Positions 46,253 through 55,422 of a stretch of 64,000 nucleotides of DNA are shown one piece after another. The notes below the pieces were generated by a model, which was not told the origin of the DNA, made no database searches, and saw only the letters and a list, made by a program, of their open reading frames with translations. The translations under genes and the position numbers were made by a program. Source of the DNA: Eubacteriaceae bacterium (GTDB taxonomy: Bacteria; Bacillota; Clostridia; Eubacteriales; Anaerofustaceae); NCBI GenBank assembly GCA_009782875.1, contig WRIE01000001.1:124001-188000 (forward strand), given 5' to 3'. The stretch's first letter is position 1. Every line of letters starts with the position of its first letter.

Positions 46253-47383
46253 CTACTCCGCAATTGGGTTGTAGTGGCGGAAGCTATACCCCTCAAACAC
46301 ATCCGGATGGAAGATGGCAGCCAATTCGATGACCTGGATATCCGCCTCATTTGTGTAGTTGTAGTAAAACACGTCAAATTGCCACACGTTGCGGTCCAGC
46401 ACTACTGGGGCGTCCGCCACGATTGGGGCAAGATCAAGCAGGGCTTTGTAGTTCGGCACATAGTTCTTGTTTGAGGAGTACATCCAGATGTTAGCGCCAA
46501 CCAAGACCGAGTAAAATTCCTCCACACTGATCTGGGCGCTTCCAGCCCCCTCAATATGTGAAAACAGGTAGTCGCCCCCTGCCGCGCGCACAGCATTGGC
46601 TACATATGACTCGTTGCCTGGCACGTACACAATGCCGTTGTATACCATCCCCCAGGCGACTTTTGGCTTGTCCCTGCCGGCGAGGAGCGCCTCCATCTGG
46701 GTTAGGCGCTCAACCTGCTGGTCCACATAGATGGCCGCATCCTCTTCGTAGTCGAAGAAAGCGGCCAGGAACTTTGTCCACTCCATCCTGCCTAAATGGG
46801 TTTCCTCCATGTATGCATTGGCCACAGCCATGGGGATCCCCAGCTGGTTCATCATATCGATGATGTCTGTCTGGGGCGAGGAGCCTGTATTGACAAAGAC
46901 CAGCTCAGGGTTGATTTCCTGTATCAATTCGTAATCTGGGGGAGTGCCGCCGATGAACTTGATTTTCCCGGAGCCCATGTACTCTTCGATGTTTGCCAGA
47001 TCCCCCCATGAGCCAGCTTCCCAAGACACGCCGGCGAAATAGTCCAAAATACCGTCATAATGGGCTATCATGCCGATTTGTGTGGTCGAGAAGGAGATCG
47101 CCCTTTCAACGGGGGTGTATAGCAAGATTGCGTCTTCGTAGCCTTCAGGCGCTGTTGCGCCCCTGGGCACCAGCAGGAATTTCTGGTTTTCCCCATCAGT
47201 GACCAGCTTTGAGCCTTCCCCCAAATACTCTATGGAAAAGGCGCTTGAGTTCTCTACTTTCAAAAATGTATTTTCAGGCGCCTCCCCTGTTCCGCCTCCG
47301 CCGCCATTGTCCGCGTCTGGATTGCAAGAGGACAGCAGCAGCAAAAGCGCCGCCAACACAAGCCTTGCTTTGTATTTTTTCAT
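46253..47383 (-). CDS. Siderophore/B12-type substrate-binding lipoprotein
   Basis: A 376-residue lipoprotein, intact. The lipobox is LLLLSSC (Cys about residue 19), followed by a Gly-rich linker and then FSIEYLGEGSKLVTDGEN, LLVPRGATAPEGYEDAILL, ISFSTTQIGMIAHYDGILD, EINPELVFVNTGSSPQTDII, MYSSNKNYVPNYKALL and the end NRNVWQFDVFYYNYTNEADI ... FHPDVFEG. The fold is the class III helical-linker binding-protein type used for iron-siderophores, haem and cobalamin. It delivers its ligand to a FecCD-type permease. It lies directly after the permease at 47433, in the same direction. The ligand is unknown; riboswitch context favours a corrinoid or other tetrapyrrole. Confidence 0.85.
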   Translation of the reverse strand: MKKYKARLVLAALLLLLSSCNPDADNGGGGGTGEAPENTFLKVENSSAFSIEYLGEGSKLVTDGENQKFLLVPRGATAPEGYEDAILLYTPVERAISFSTTQIGMIAHYDGILDYFAGVSWEAGSWGDLANIEEYMGSGKIKFIGGTPPDYELIQEINPELVFVNTGSSPQTDIIDMMNQLGIPMAVANAYMEETHLGRMEWTKFLAAFFDYEEDAAIYVDQQVERLTQMEALLAGRDKPKVAWGMVYNGIVYVPGNESYVANAVRAAGGDYLFSHIEGAGSAQISVEEFYSVLVGANIWMYSSNKNYVPNYKALLDLAPIVADAPVVLDRNVWQFDVFYYNYTNEADIQVIELAAIFHPDVFEGYSFRHYNPIAE

Positions 47384-47432
47384 TTCATCAATTTCCCTAC
47401 TTCTGCCTGGCAATTATCAAATTTAAATGTGC

Positions 47433-48464
47433 TCACAACGCATTGTTTCTCTGCAAAAGCATGTATACCATCAGCGGCGCGCCGACAAGGGCTGTGATAG
47501 AGGCAATTGGCAGCTCCCTGGGGGCAAACAAAATCCGGGCAGCCAGGTCGCAAAGGCTAGTCATCAGAGCCCCGCCAACCGCTGCAGCGGGGATCAAGAT
47601 CTTGTTGTCCGCAGTCTTGAACAACATCCTGGCCAAGTGGGGGACAGACAGCCCGATAAAAGATATTGGCCCGGCAAAGGCAGTGAGGACTGCTGTCAGC
47701 ACACTAGAGATGATGACAACAGCCATCCTGAACCGCTTGATGCCCAAACCCATGCTTTGGGCATAGCCTTCGCCCAAAAGCATCGCATTCAAGGGCTTTG
47801 ACATGGCAAATGCGAATATCGCGAAGACAAATGTGACACCGGCTAAAATCATGACTTTTTCCCATGTGAAGCCCCCGAAGCTGCCCATAGTCCACATAGT
47901 GAAGTTGCGGAGCGTCTCCTGGTTGGCAAATACTGTCAAGATGCTCCTGACAGAGGAGCATAAATACCCTGCCATCATCCCAATGACCAAGAGTGTCACA
48001 ACGCTTTCGACCTTTTGGGATGCCAGGACCACAGCAATCATCACTACAAAGGCGCCTGCCAGGGATCCGAAAAACATAAACCAAGGCGTTTCCATGCTAT
48101 ATCCTGTCATGTATCCGCCAAGCATGACGATGCTTACAAACATGGTCGAGCCGGAGCTGATGCCCAGAACATAGGGCTCGACAATTGGGTTTGAGAAGAA
48201 AATCTGCACCAGGAGCCCTGCCAGCGCCAGGCACACGCCCCCCACAGCGGTTGCCATCGCCCTGGGAAAGCGGATTTTCATGATTATCGGTTCATAGGTT
48301 GCGACAGAGCCGCCTTTGCCGCGCAGGATGGACACAACCTCGGACAGGGGGATATTGACAGCGCCAAGGGCTATATTGAGCAAAAACACGAATATGACCG
48401 CTGCTATGAGTGTTGTGAACAACACCAAGCGTAGAACTCTTGTTTTTTCTTGAGCCGATTCCAT
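47433..48464 (-). CDS. FecCD/BtuC-type ABC permease
   Basis: A 343-residue, about ten-helix permease of the iron-siderophore/B12 import family. It has the FecCD landmarks GIKRFRMAVVIISSVLTAVL, FAGPISFIGLSVPHLARMLF (coupling helix to the ATPase) and ILIPAAAVGGALMTSLCDLAAR. The start is ATG 48464 (AAGGAGTAGCT upstream). It is about 80% identical by eye to the permease at 48573, so the two are recent duplicates. Its expected upstream binding-protein gene survives only as an end fragment at 48480-48550. Confidence 0.9.
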   Translation of the reverse strand: MESAQEKTRVLRLVLFTTLIAAVIFVFLLNIALGAVNIPLSEVVSILRGKGGSVATYEPIIMKIRFPRAMATAVGGVCLALAGLLVQIFFSNPIVEPYVLGISSGSTMFVSIVMLGGYMTGYSMETPWFMFFGSLAGAFVVMIAVVLASQKVESVVTLLVIGMMAGYLCSSVRSILTVFANQETLRNFTMWTMGSFGGFTWEKVMILAGVTFVFAIFAFAMSKPLNAMLLGEGYAQSMGLGIKRFRMAVVIISSVLTAVLTAFAGPISFIGLSVPHLARMLFKTADNKILIPAAAVGGALMTSLCDLAARILFAPRELPIASITALVGAPLMVYMLLQRNNAL

Positions 48465-48479
48465 AGCTACTCCTTGTCC

Positions 48480-48550
48480 GCCCCATCCACAAGCGGGATG
48501 CAAATGCGGATTTCATGGTTTTTAAACGGAAGATTGCAGCCAACTTTGGG
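48480..48550 (-). pseudogene. Scar of a binding-protein gene 3' end
   Basis: Plus-strand GCGGATTTCATGG, then GGAAGATTGCAGCCAAC, parallels the 3' end of the binding-protein genes (GCGGATTTTATGG and GGAAGATGGCAGCCAAG at 49632-49678). This shows that a binding-protein gene once preceded the permease at 47433. Confidence 0.65.
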
Positions 48551-48572
48551 CGATTTTGTCTGTAAACCGCGT

Positions 48573-49604
48573 TTACAGCGCATTGTTCCTACGTAGTAGC
48601 ATGTATACCATCAACGGGGCTCCCACAAGGGCAGTGATGGCATCAATTGGCAGCTCGTTGGGGGCAAACAAAGTCCGGGCAGCCAAGTCGCAAAGGCTTG
48701 TCATCAACGCCCCCCCGAGGACAACGGCGGGGATCAATACCCTGTTGTCCGCAGTCTTGAACAGTATCCTGGCCAAGTGGGGGACAGACAGCCCGACAAA
48801 CGATATTGGCCCGGCAAAGCCGGTGAGGACTGCTGTGAGCACGCTTGCGATGACTACAACTGCCATCCGGAACTGCTTTATGCCCAAGCCCATGCTTTGG
48901 GCGTAGCCTTCGCCTAGGAGCATGGCGTTCAATGGCTTTGAGAGGGCAAAAGCCAATAATGAGAAGACAAATGTGACGCTGCACAAAATCGCGACTTTTT
49001 CCCACGTGAAGCCACCAAAGCTGCCCATAGTCCACATAGTGAATGAACGGAGCGACTCCTGGTCTGCAAATGCGACTAGGATGCTTCTGACTGAAGAACA
49101 TAAATATCCTGCCATCATTCCGATGACCAAGAGCGTAACGACGCTTTGGACCTTTTGGGATGCCAGGACCACAGCAATCATCACAATAAAGGCGCCTGCC
49201 AAGGAGCCGAAAAACATAAACAATGGTGTTTCCATGCTATATCCCGAGAAGTAGCCGCCAAGCACGACAAGGCTTACAAACATGGTCGAGCCGGAGCTGA
49301 TTCCCAGCACATAGGGCTCGACGATGGGGTTTGCGAAGAAAATTTGCACCAATAGCCCTGCCAGCGCCAGGCACACGCCTCCTGTGGCGGCTGCTATCGC
49401 CCTGGGCAAGCGGATTTTCATGATTATCGACTCATGGGTCGCAATTGTGGCGCCTTTGCCGCGCATTATGCTGACAACCTCTGGGAGGGCTATATTGACA
49501 GATCCAAGGGCTATATTGAGCAAAAACACGAAAATGACCGCTACTGCGAGCGCTATGAACAGCACCCGGCGCATCGCCGAAATTCTTTCTTGCGCTGCTT
49601 CCAT
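48573..49604 (-). CDS. FecCD/BtuC-type ABC permease, second copy
   Basis: A 343-residue paralogue of the permease at 47433, with the same landmarks: GIKQFRMAVVVIASVLTAVL, FAGPISFVGLSVPHLARILF and VLIPAVVLGGALMTSLCDLAAR. ATG 49604 lies 2 bases after the stop of the binding-protein gene at 49607, so the pair is translationally coupled; this is the ancestral unit of the amplification. Differences from the other copy are mostly conservative, suggesting both are functional or only recently duplicated. Confidence 0.9.
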   Translation of the reverse strand: MEAAQERISAMRRVLFIALAVAVIFVFLLNIALGSVNIALPEVVSIMRGKGATIATHESIIMKIRLPRAIAAATGGVCLALAGLLVQIFFANPIVEPYVLGISSGSTMFVSLVVLGGYFSGYSMETPLFMFFGSLAGAFIVMIAVVLASQKVQSVVTLLVIGMMAGYLCSSVRSILVAFADQESLRSFTMWTMGSFGGFTWEKVAILCSVTFVFSLLAFALSKPLNAMLLGEGYAQSMGLGIKQFRMAVVVIASVLTAVLTGFAGPISFVGLSVPHLARILFKTADNRVLIPAVVLGGALMTSLCDLAARTLFAPNELPIDAITALVGAPLMVYMLLRRNNAL

Positions 49605-49606
49605 AG

Positions 49607-50743
49607 CTACTCACCAACCGGATTGTAATGGCGGATTTTATGGCCTTCAAACACATCCGGGTGGAAGATGGCAGCCAAGTCGACAACTTGCATGTCTGCT
49701 TGGTTTGTATTGACATAGTAAAACACATCAAACTGCCATACATTGCGCTCTACCACCACTGGGGCATCCGCTGCCACTGGCGCAAGCTCCAGGAGGGCCC
49801 TGTAGCTTGGCATATAATTCTTGTTTGACGAGTAGATCCAAATGTCTGCGCCAGCCAACACCGTGTAGAATTCCTCCAGGCTGATCTGGGTGCTGCCTAC
49901 ACCTGGGATATGCGAAAACAGGTAATCCCCGCCTGCGGCGCGCACAGCTCCAGCTACATATGACTCGTTGCCTGGCACGTAAACGATGCCGCTGCGGACC
50001 GTCCCCCACACTACTTTAGGCTTGTCGCGGCCAGCTACTAATGCCTCCATCTGGGCCAAGTTTTCAACCTGTTGGTCCACATAACTTGACGCTTCCTCTT
50101 CGTAGCCAAAGAAAGCAGCCAAAAATTTTGTCCATTCCAGCCTGCCCAAATGGGTTTCTTCCATGTATTCATTGTCCACAGCCACCGGGATACCCAGTTG
50201 AGCCAGCATGTTGATGAGGTCTGTCTGGGTGGTTGAAGTCCCTGTGAAAACAAAGGCGAGCTCTGGGTCGATTTCCTGTATCAATTCGTAATCCGGTGTA
50301 TTGCTGCCGATGTATCTAATCTTTCCGGATGCCAAATACTCTTCGATATTTGTGAATTCCCCCCAAGTGCCTGCATCGCCAGACACCCCGGCAAAATAAT
50401 CCAAGATTCCGTCATAATGGGCTATCATGCCTACTTGGGTGCTAGAGAAAGAAAGCGCCCTTTCAACAGGTGTGTACAGCACAATAGCGTCCTCGTAGCC
50501 TTCAGGCGCCGGCTCTCCCCTGGGCACCAGCAAGAATTTCTGGTTTTCCGCATCAGTGACCATTTTTGCGCCATCTTCCAAATATTCGATGGAAAAGGCG
50601 TTTGAATTCTCGACTTTCAAAAATTTCGACTTGTTTCCGGCTTCCTCTTGGCCGGTGCCATTTTCTGCGGCAGGTTTGCAAGATGCAAAAGCCAAGGCAG
50701 CCGCAATCGCCGCCAACACAAGCCTTGATTTATACTTTGCCAT
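49607..50743 (-). CDS. Siderophore/B12-type substrate-binding lipoprotein
   Basis: A 378-residue intact lipoprotein: signal and lipobox LAFASC (Cys about residue 20), FSIEYLEDGAKMVTDAEN, LLVPRGEPAPEGYEDAIVL, LSFSSTQVGMIAHYDGILD, EIDPELAFVFTGTSTTQTDL, YSSNKNYMPSYRALLELAP and the end FHPDVFEGHKIRHYNPVGE. ATG 50743 is preferred over ATG 50752, since the ribosome site AAAGGA would be only a base away from the latter. It is coupled to the permease at 48573. The paralogues differ mainly around residues 165-175 and 270-290, which may tune ligand choice. Confidence 0.85.
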   Translation of the reverse strand: MAKYKSRLVLAAIAAALAFASCKPAAENGTGQEEAGNKSKFLKVENSNAFSIEYLEDGAKMVTDAENQKFLLVPRGEPAPEGYEDAIVLYTPVERALSFSSTQVGMIAHYDGILDYFAGVSGDAGTWGEFTNIEEYLASGKIRYIGSNTPDYELIQEIDPELAFVFTGTSTTQTDLINMLAQLGIPVAVDNEYMEETHLGRLEWTKFLAAFFGYEEEASSYVDQQVENLAQMEALVAGRDKPKVVWGTVRSGIVYVPGNESYVAGAVRAAGGDYLFSHIPGVGSTQISLEEFYTVLAGADIWIYSSNKNYMPSYRALLELAPVAADAPVVVERNVWQFDVFYYVNTNQADMQVVDLAAIFHPDVFEGHKIRHYNPVGE

Positions 50744-50779
50744 GCCATCCATGTCCTTTCTTTATTTTGCCAAAATTGG

Positions 50780-51365
50780 TATTATAAAAAAATTATTAAA
50801 ACCTTATCTTGCAAACGGGTCCGGTAAAAATGCATCATACACGTCCACTTGCTTGTACGCTTCGCCGGGTATTTAGTATGGCAGCAGCATTGCTCGCCAA
50901 ACAGGCACTCATTGCGGTTTGCGAAAACCTGGCACTATCCTTGCCTTGTGGCGACAGGCAGCCCGGCTAACGATACAAACCCGGCAAAACCGGCAGCCCC
51001 CATAGCGGCTTATAGCCCGCAGAATGGAGGAGTGAAGGATTCCTGGCCGGCAAAAGCGACCAGGAATCGCTTCAGACTGAAGATAGTAAATATTCTGCCA
51101 TCATCCCGATGGCCAAGGGTACCACAATGCCTTGGCTTTTCCGGGATGCCAGAAACACTGCAACCATTGCTGCAAAGGCGACTGCCAGAAAAGCCGGTAA
51201 TCATAAACAATGGCGCCCCAATGCTATATCTTGCCTATATCCGCCAAGTATGGCGATATTTAGAAACATAACCGAGCTGGAGCTGGTCCCCCAGCATAAA
51301 GGCACGGCTATGGAGTTTGCGAAAAGAATCTGCGCCAAGCTGCCAGCGCTAGCCACACACCCGAA
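50780..51365 (-). pseudogene. Permease and binding-protein remnants
   Basis: The part at about 50930-51360 is a decayed permease. Plus-strand words AGCCCGGCTAACGATA...CCCGGCAAAACCGG, TATTCTGCCATCATCCCGATGGCCAAGG, GGGATGCCAGAAACACTGCAA and AACATAACCGAGCTGGAGCTG follow the 48573 gene in order. The part at 50780-50930 carries a binding-protein 3' scar (CATTGCGGTTTGCG). Nothing is translatable. It is the permease half of a dead unit whose binding-protein half is at 51370-51708. Confidence 0.8.
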
Positions 51366-51369
51366 ACTT

Positions 51370-51708
51370 CGAAAGGGGCAAAGCGGCCCCGGCTACATAT
51401 GACTCGTTGCCGGGCACATACACTACGCCGTTGTAGACTATCCCCCAAGCGACTTTAGGTTTTTCCCTGACGGCAACAAATGGCTGCTAGTGCCCAGGGG
51501 CGAGACTCGCCTGAAGGATACAACGACGCCACATTGCTCTATACCCCTGTTGAAAGGGCGATTTCATGCTCAATAACCCAATTGGGCATGATAGCCCATT
51601 GCTTGTATCTTGTGGCTGCTGGGTGCCGCCTCCGCCTCCCGCGCAAGACGCGAAGGCCAAGGCGGCAGCAAGCGCTGCAAACACAAGGGTTGTCTTATGT
51701 TTTGCCAC
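51370..51708 (-). pseudogene. Binding-protein gene remnant with an internal inversion
   Basis: The minus strand from ATG 51708 encodes a signal and lipobox (LAAALAFASC), then homology stops at about 51605. Bases about 51465-51603 carry the next part of the gene in the opposite orientation: read on the plus strand they give WLLVPRGET, and after a frameshift SPEGYNDATLLYTPVERAIS and ITQLGMIAH. Bases about 51370-51463 return to the minus orientation (KPKVAWGIVYNGVVYVPGNE). The gene has therefore suffered a deletion plus an inversion of about 140 bases. Confidence 0.8.
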
Positions 51709-51961
51709 TTCTCATATTTCCTTTCTTATTATGCTAAATAATGGTAATTATTAGCAACCTGCTGGCAGCTCTGGGTAAAAGATTGCAGCATGCCCTACCA
51801 CTTTCTTGTACGCTTTGTTTTTATATTGGTATAGCCGCCAAACATCAGCCACTAAATTGCGGTTTGCGAAAACTGGACGCTATCAGGCTGTAGATGTGGG
51901 CGCTATGGACAACATTTAGCTCATAGCCTATACTGTTTCTAGCGCAGCTTTCATCTCTAGG

Positions 51962-53094
51962 CTAATCTGCCAGCAGATGGTAGTGCCGGAATTCGTGGCC
52001 TTCAAACACATCCGGATGGAAGATTGCAGCTAATTCGACAACTTGCATGTCTGCCTCATTTGTGTAGTAATAGTAAAATTCGTCAAACTGCCATACATTG
52101 CCGTTTGCCACCACCGGGGCATCTGCTGCCACTGGGGCAAGCTCAAAAAGGGCTTTATAGCTTGGCAAATAATTCTTGTTTGATGGGTAGATCCAAATAT
52201 CCGCCTCAACCAAAGTCGCATAAAACTCCTCGATGGAAATCTGGGTGCTGCCTGCCCCTACAATGCCACTGAAGATATAGTCCCCTCCAGCGGCGCGCAC
52301 AGCCCCGGCTACATATGACTCGTTGCCCGGCACATATACAACGCCGTTGTAAACCATCCCCCAAGCGACTTTGGGCTTGCCCTTGCCAGCGATCAATGCC
52401 TCCATCTGGGCTAAATTCTCAAGCTGCCAGTCCACATAGCTTACCGCCTCATCTTCGTATCCAAAGAAAGCAGCTATGAACTTTGTCCATTCCATACGGC
52501 CTTGGTGGGTTGCTTCCATGTACTCATTGTCCACAGCCACCGGGATCCCGAGCTGGGTCAGCATGTTGATAAGGTCTGTCTGGGCTGAATTCCCTGTGTA
52601 GACAAAGGCTATTTCCGGGTTGATTTCCTGCACCAACTCGTAATCTGGGGTGCTGCTGCCTCCAAGGTATTTGATTTTTCCCGATGCTAAATACTCTTCG
52701 ATGTTTTTTACTTCCCCCCAAGTGCCAGCATCGCCAGTCACGCCTCCAAAATAATCCAAAAGGCCGTCATAATGGGCAACCATGCCCACTTGGGTAATTG
52801 AGAAAGAAACCGCCCTCTCAACAGGGTAGTAGAGCAATATAGTGTCCTCATAGCCTTCAGGCGCCGTCTCGCCCCTGGGCACCAGCAAGAATTTCTGGTT
52901 TTCCGCATCAGTCAGCAGCTTTGCGCCATCCTCCAAATATTCGAGGGAAAAGGCGCTAGCATACTCGACTTTCATAAATCTCTTGGAGCCTGCTCTCCCC
53001 CAGTGTTGGCGCCAGTGTCTGCGGCAGGCTTGCATGAAGACAACAACAGAACAAGCGCGATAAAACAGGCAAATGCTGCTCTATTGCTACGCAT
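51962..53094 (-). pseudogene. Binding lipoprotein with single frameshift at a G run
   Basis: ATG 53094 overlaps the end of the ChlI-like gene and starts a proper signal and lipobox (ALVLLLSSC). After about 35 residues (ANTGGEQAPRDL) the frame hits a stop. The mature domain continues intact in another frame from about 52990 (GSKRFMKVEYASAFSLEYL through FHPDVFEGHEFRHYHLLAD, stop at 51962). Inserting one G into the GGGGG run at about 52997-53001 would restore one frame of about 380 residues. The mature part has no other lesion. This is either a very recent mutation, a slippage switch or a sequencing error. It is the first binding-protein gene after the riboswitch-controlled chlI. Confidence 0.8.
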
Positions 53095-54127
53095 GTTGGG
53101 TCTCATCTTGCAAAATCGCGTCGACAATTGAAAAATCGAGCTTGCCTTCCTCAAAAGGCCTCCTGCGCATCCGGTGGGGAAGTGCCAGCACCGCTGCTTC
53201 CCGCAAATCCGCCTTTGTGATGTTAGTGCGCCCGCCAAGAGCCGCTAGCGTGGCTGCTGTTTTTACCATTGTGATATCAGCCCTGTGCCCGTCAACCTGA
53301 AGCTCGATGGCAATTCTCGCTGCTGTGTTGACTGTCTCGTTGTCAATCACTACCTCAGGCAGGATCGCAATCGCGTTCATCACCGATTCGCGCACTATCT
53401 GCTGTTGGGGCTCATAGGCGGCCGCAAAAGCGTCGGGGTCCCTCTCGTACTCCAAGCGCCTTTTGATAACTTCTGTGCGGTCATCCACTTCCCGTTCCCC
53501 GACAACGTCGGTGACCATCCCAAACCTGTCCAGCAGCTGGGGCCTCAAATCCCCTTCTTCCGGGTTCATTGTGCCCACAAGGGTTAAACGGGCTGGATGG
53601 CTTATGGAAACACCCTCCCTTTCAACTGTGTTGGTGCCCATAGCCACAGAGTCCAAAAGAACATCCACAACATGGTCGTCGAGAAGGTTCACCTCGTCGA
53701 CATAGAGGATGTTGCGGTTAGCCCTTGCCAAAATACCGGGCTCAAAGCTTTTTTCGCCCTTCTTGATTGCCTGCTCGATATCCAAAGAGCCTACAACCCT
53801 ATCCTCTGTGGCGCTGACGGGCAAGTCCACAACGCGCATGGGCGCGGTTATAACGCCAAACTCTTCGCCTGCCTCCGTTTTGGCCGCGCAATCATCGCAA
53901 AGAGAGCTGATGTCGTCGGGATCGCAGTTGAAGAGGCAATCCTCTACTTGCCTCCTCTCAAGCATCAGCTCCGCCAAAGCCCGCACAGCGGTAGACTTGG
54001 CAGTGCCCTTCTCTCCCCGGATCAAGACTCCCCCCAAAAGAGGGTTCACTAAATTCAAAATAAGCGCCTTTTTCATCATCTCTTGTCCCACAATTGCTGT
54101 GAAGGGGTAGATTTTTTTCTCTTTCAT
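53087..54127 (-). CDS. chlI: ChlI/BchI-type AAA+ chelatase subunit
   Basis: A 346-residue AAA+ ATPase of the Mg-chelatase I / CobS-like group, the usual length. It has Walker [10 protein letters not shown] (about 34-42), a Cys-containing insert [17 protein letters not shown] (about 62-78, typical of BchI-type proteins), [36 protein letters not shown] (Walker B), [16 protein letters not shown] and the sensor Arg region. It forms motor rings with the ChlD-like subunit (32688) to drive metal insertion by CobN/BchH. The start is ATG 54127 (AAAGGAG upstream); the frame is open further into the riboswitch leader. It is the first gene after riboswitch 2 and its terminator. Confidence 0.92.
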   Translation of the reverse strand: MKEKKIYPFTAIVGQEMMKKALILNLVNPLLGGVLIRGEKGTAKSTAVRALAELMLERRQVEDCLFNCDPDDISSLCDDCAAKTEAGEEFGVITAPMRVVDLPVSATEDRVVGSLDIEQAIKKGEKSFEPGILARANRNILYVDEVNLLDDHVVDVLLDSVAMGTNTVEREGVSISHPARLTLVGTMNPEEGDLRPQLLDRFGMVTDVVGEREVDDRTEVIKRRLEYERDPDAFAAAYEPQQQIVRESVMNAIAILPEVVIDNETVNTAARIAIELQVDGHRADITMVKTAATLAALGGRTNITKADLREAAVLALPHRMRRRPFEEGKLDFSIVDAILQDETQHA

Positions 54128-54151
54128 CGTATGTTTGCTCCTTTGCTTATG

Positions 54152-54186
54152 TAAAAAAATAGCCATGGCAAGAATCTGCCATAGCC
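54152..54186 (-). terminator. Riboswitch-linked terminator before chlI
   Basis: On the minus strand the stem GGCTATGGCA / TGCCATGGCT with a 6-base loop is followed by ATTTTTTT. It lies between riboswitch 2 and the chlI start, as expected for a transcription-terminating expression platform. Confidence 0.85.
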
Positions 54187-54244
54187 GGATTTCCATGAAA
54201 GTACCCAAAAGCCGCGCTAAAACAAGCAAGCCTTTGTTTGTGTT

Positions 54245-54420
54245 TGTAGGTCTTCTGGCTTGCGTGCTTCCGGGGTTTATCCCACGCCTATAGCCCAGCC
54301 TTCTCAGTTTCCCAATGACCGGTTTTCACCTAGGGCTATAGCCTTGCACGTTTACAGCGGCGGGTTCCGCGCAGGATTTTCACCTGCTTCCCTTGTCAAG
54401 CCGCTAAAAAGCGGCCACAA
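54245..54420 (-). ncRNA. Cobalamin riboswitch 2 (upstream of chlI)
   Basis: Read on the minus strand, the leader contains the B12-riboswitch core: GGGAAGCAGGTGAAAATCC, then GCGCGGAACCCGCCGCTG, and at its 3' end the B12 box CGCAAGCCAGAAGACC. The spacing and order match the cobalamin aptamer. A terminator hairpin follows at 54152-54186, so high cobalamin should stop transcription into chlI and the chelatase/nitrogenase-like genes. No clear separate promoter is visible, so it may act inside a longer transcript. Confidence 0.9.
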
Positions 54421-54439
54421 ACATTACGAATTCTATTGT

Positions 54440-55417
54440 TCAGCTGCTAAACACAGCCGTATTCAAGTAGCTGATCTGCTCTTTAAGCAGCCTGCTATGT
54501 GCCAGGCGGTCTATGCTCATAAACTCTAGAGTGAGATAGAGCGGGTTTATCCTCTCAATAATTTCGTTGATGCGCCGGGAAGGGAACGGCACGTGGTTGT
54601 CTATGTTGTAAATATGCCTCATCAGCGCAGAACGGCGCTCTTTGTAGCTTCCGGGGCCTGGGATCCAAGAAGCCATTAAATTCTGGGCATACTCCCCGCT
54701 AAGTGACAGGTGCAAGTGAATGCCCTTGATGATGGACAAATCCGGATATGTGTCTAAAACACTGTGGATATAGTCCACTCCCTCGTCCACCCCGCGAAGG
54801 GATATGTTGGTGTTCATCAAATGGCCAATATCCAGCATGATCCCGGTTTTTCTATACACAGTGGCGCCAATAAGCCTATAAGCCAAGTCAACATCCAGCA
54901 TATCCAGGCCTGGGTACCATAGGTTTTCATATAAAAACCAGACATCTTTTGGTATTGACTGGGCAAAACTGTCAACCAGCTTAGCCGTTTCAGCTGCCAC
55001 TTGTTTTGAATTGTAGTGGTAGCAGCGCAACATGGACTCGCTTAGCTGGCATTCGGAAACATGGTACACAAGATACTCCGGATTATACTTTGACGCGAAA
55101 TCCAGGTTGTCCTTGAATGCGGCTGTCAATGCGCCCTTTGTAGATCCACCATAAATTTCCTCGACTGTCTCGTTGTCGCCATATTCGCTATGGAGCCTTT
55201 TTATGTCTCCCAGCCACAAGTCCATCCACGAGGTAAAATAACGCAGATGCACCCCAACCACATCACCGGGCAAGGCAATGCCTTCCAGCTCGTTTACCCC
55301 TTGCATGAGCTCAACCCCGTCCAGGGAAAACTCATTGTAGAAATTTATCAAGTCAGCATTGCATGAGTACCTTCCTGCGTCAAAATCATTGGTGGTGAAA
55401 TTCATCATAAGTTTCAT
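54440..55417 (-). CDS. TIM-barrel (xylose-isomerase-like) protein
   Basis: A 325-residue protein that looks like the sugar-phosphate isomerase/epimerase (AP_endonuc_2) superfamily: LDGVELMQGVNEL near the N-terminus, EYLVYHVSEC, VWFLYENLWYPGLDML (Glu in the barrel), GIMLDIGHLMNTN (Asp and His, metal ligands), GIHLHLSLSG (His-x-His) and a final LTLEFM strand. These positions suit a divalent-metal-dependent TIM barrel. The reaction is unknown. It starts 5 bases after the permease stop and is the last gene of the cbiZ operon, so it is co-regulated by riboswitch 1. A role in corrinoid side-chain or lower-ligand metabolism is conceivable but unproven. Confidence 0.7.
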   Translation of the reverse strand: MKLMMNFTTNDFDAGRYSCNADLINFYNEFSLDGVELMQGVNELEGIALPGDVVGVHLRYFTSWMDLWLGDIKRLHSEYGDNETVEEIYGGSTKGALTAAFKDNLDFASKYNPEYLVYHVSECQLSESMLRCYHYNSKQVAAETAKLVDSFAQSIPKDVWFLYENLWYPGLDMLDVDLAYRLIGATVYRKTGIMLDIGHLMNTNISLRGVDEGVDYIHSVLDTYPDLSIIKGIHLHLSLSGEYAQNLMASWIPGPGSYKERRSALMRHIYNIDNHVPFPSRRINEIIERINPLYLTLEFMSIDRLAHSRLLKEQISYLNTAVFSS

Positions 55418-55422
55418 CAGTC

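Noticed and set aside
47209-47766. Plus-strand frame of 185 codons over the binding-protein/permease junction
   Set aside because: It is antisense to two recognised genes and has no ribosome site.
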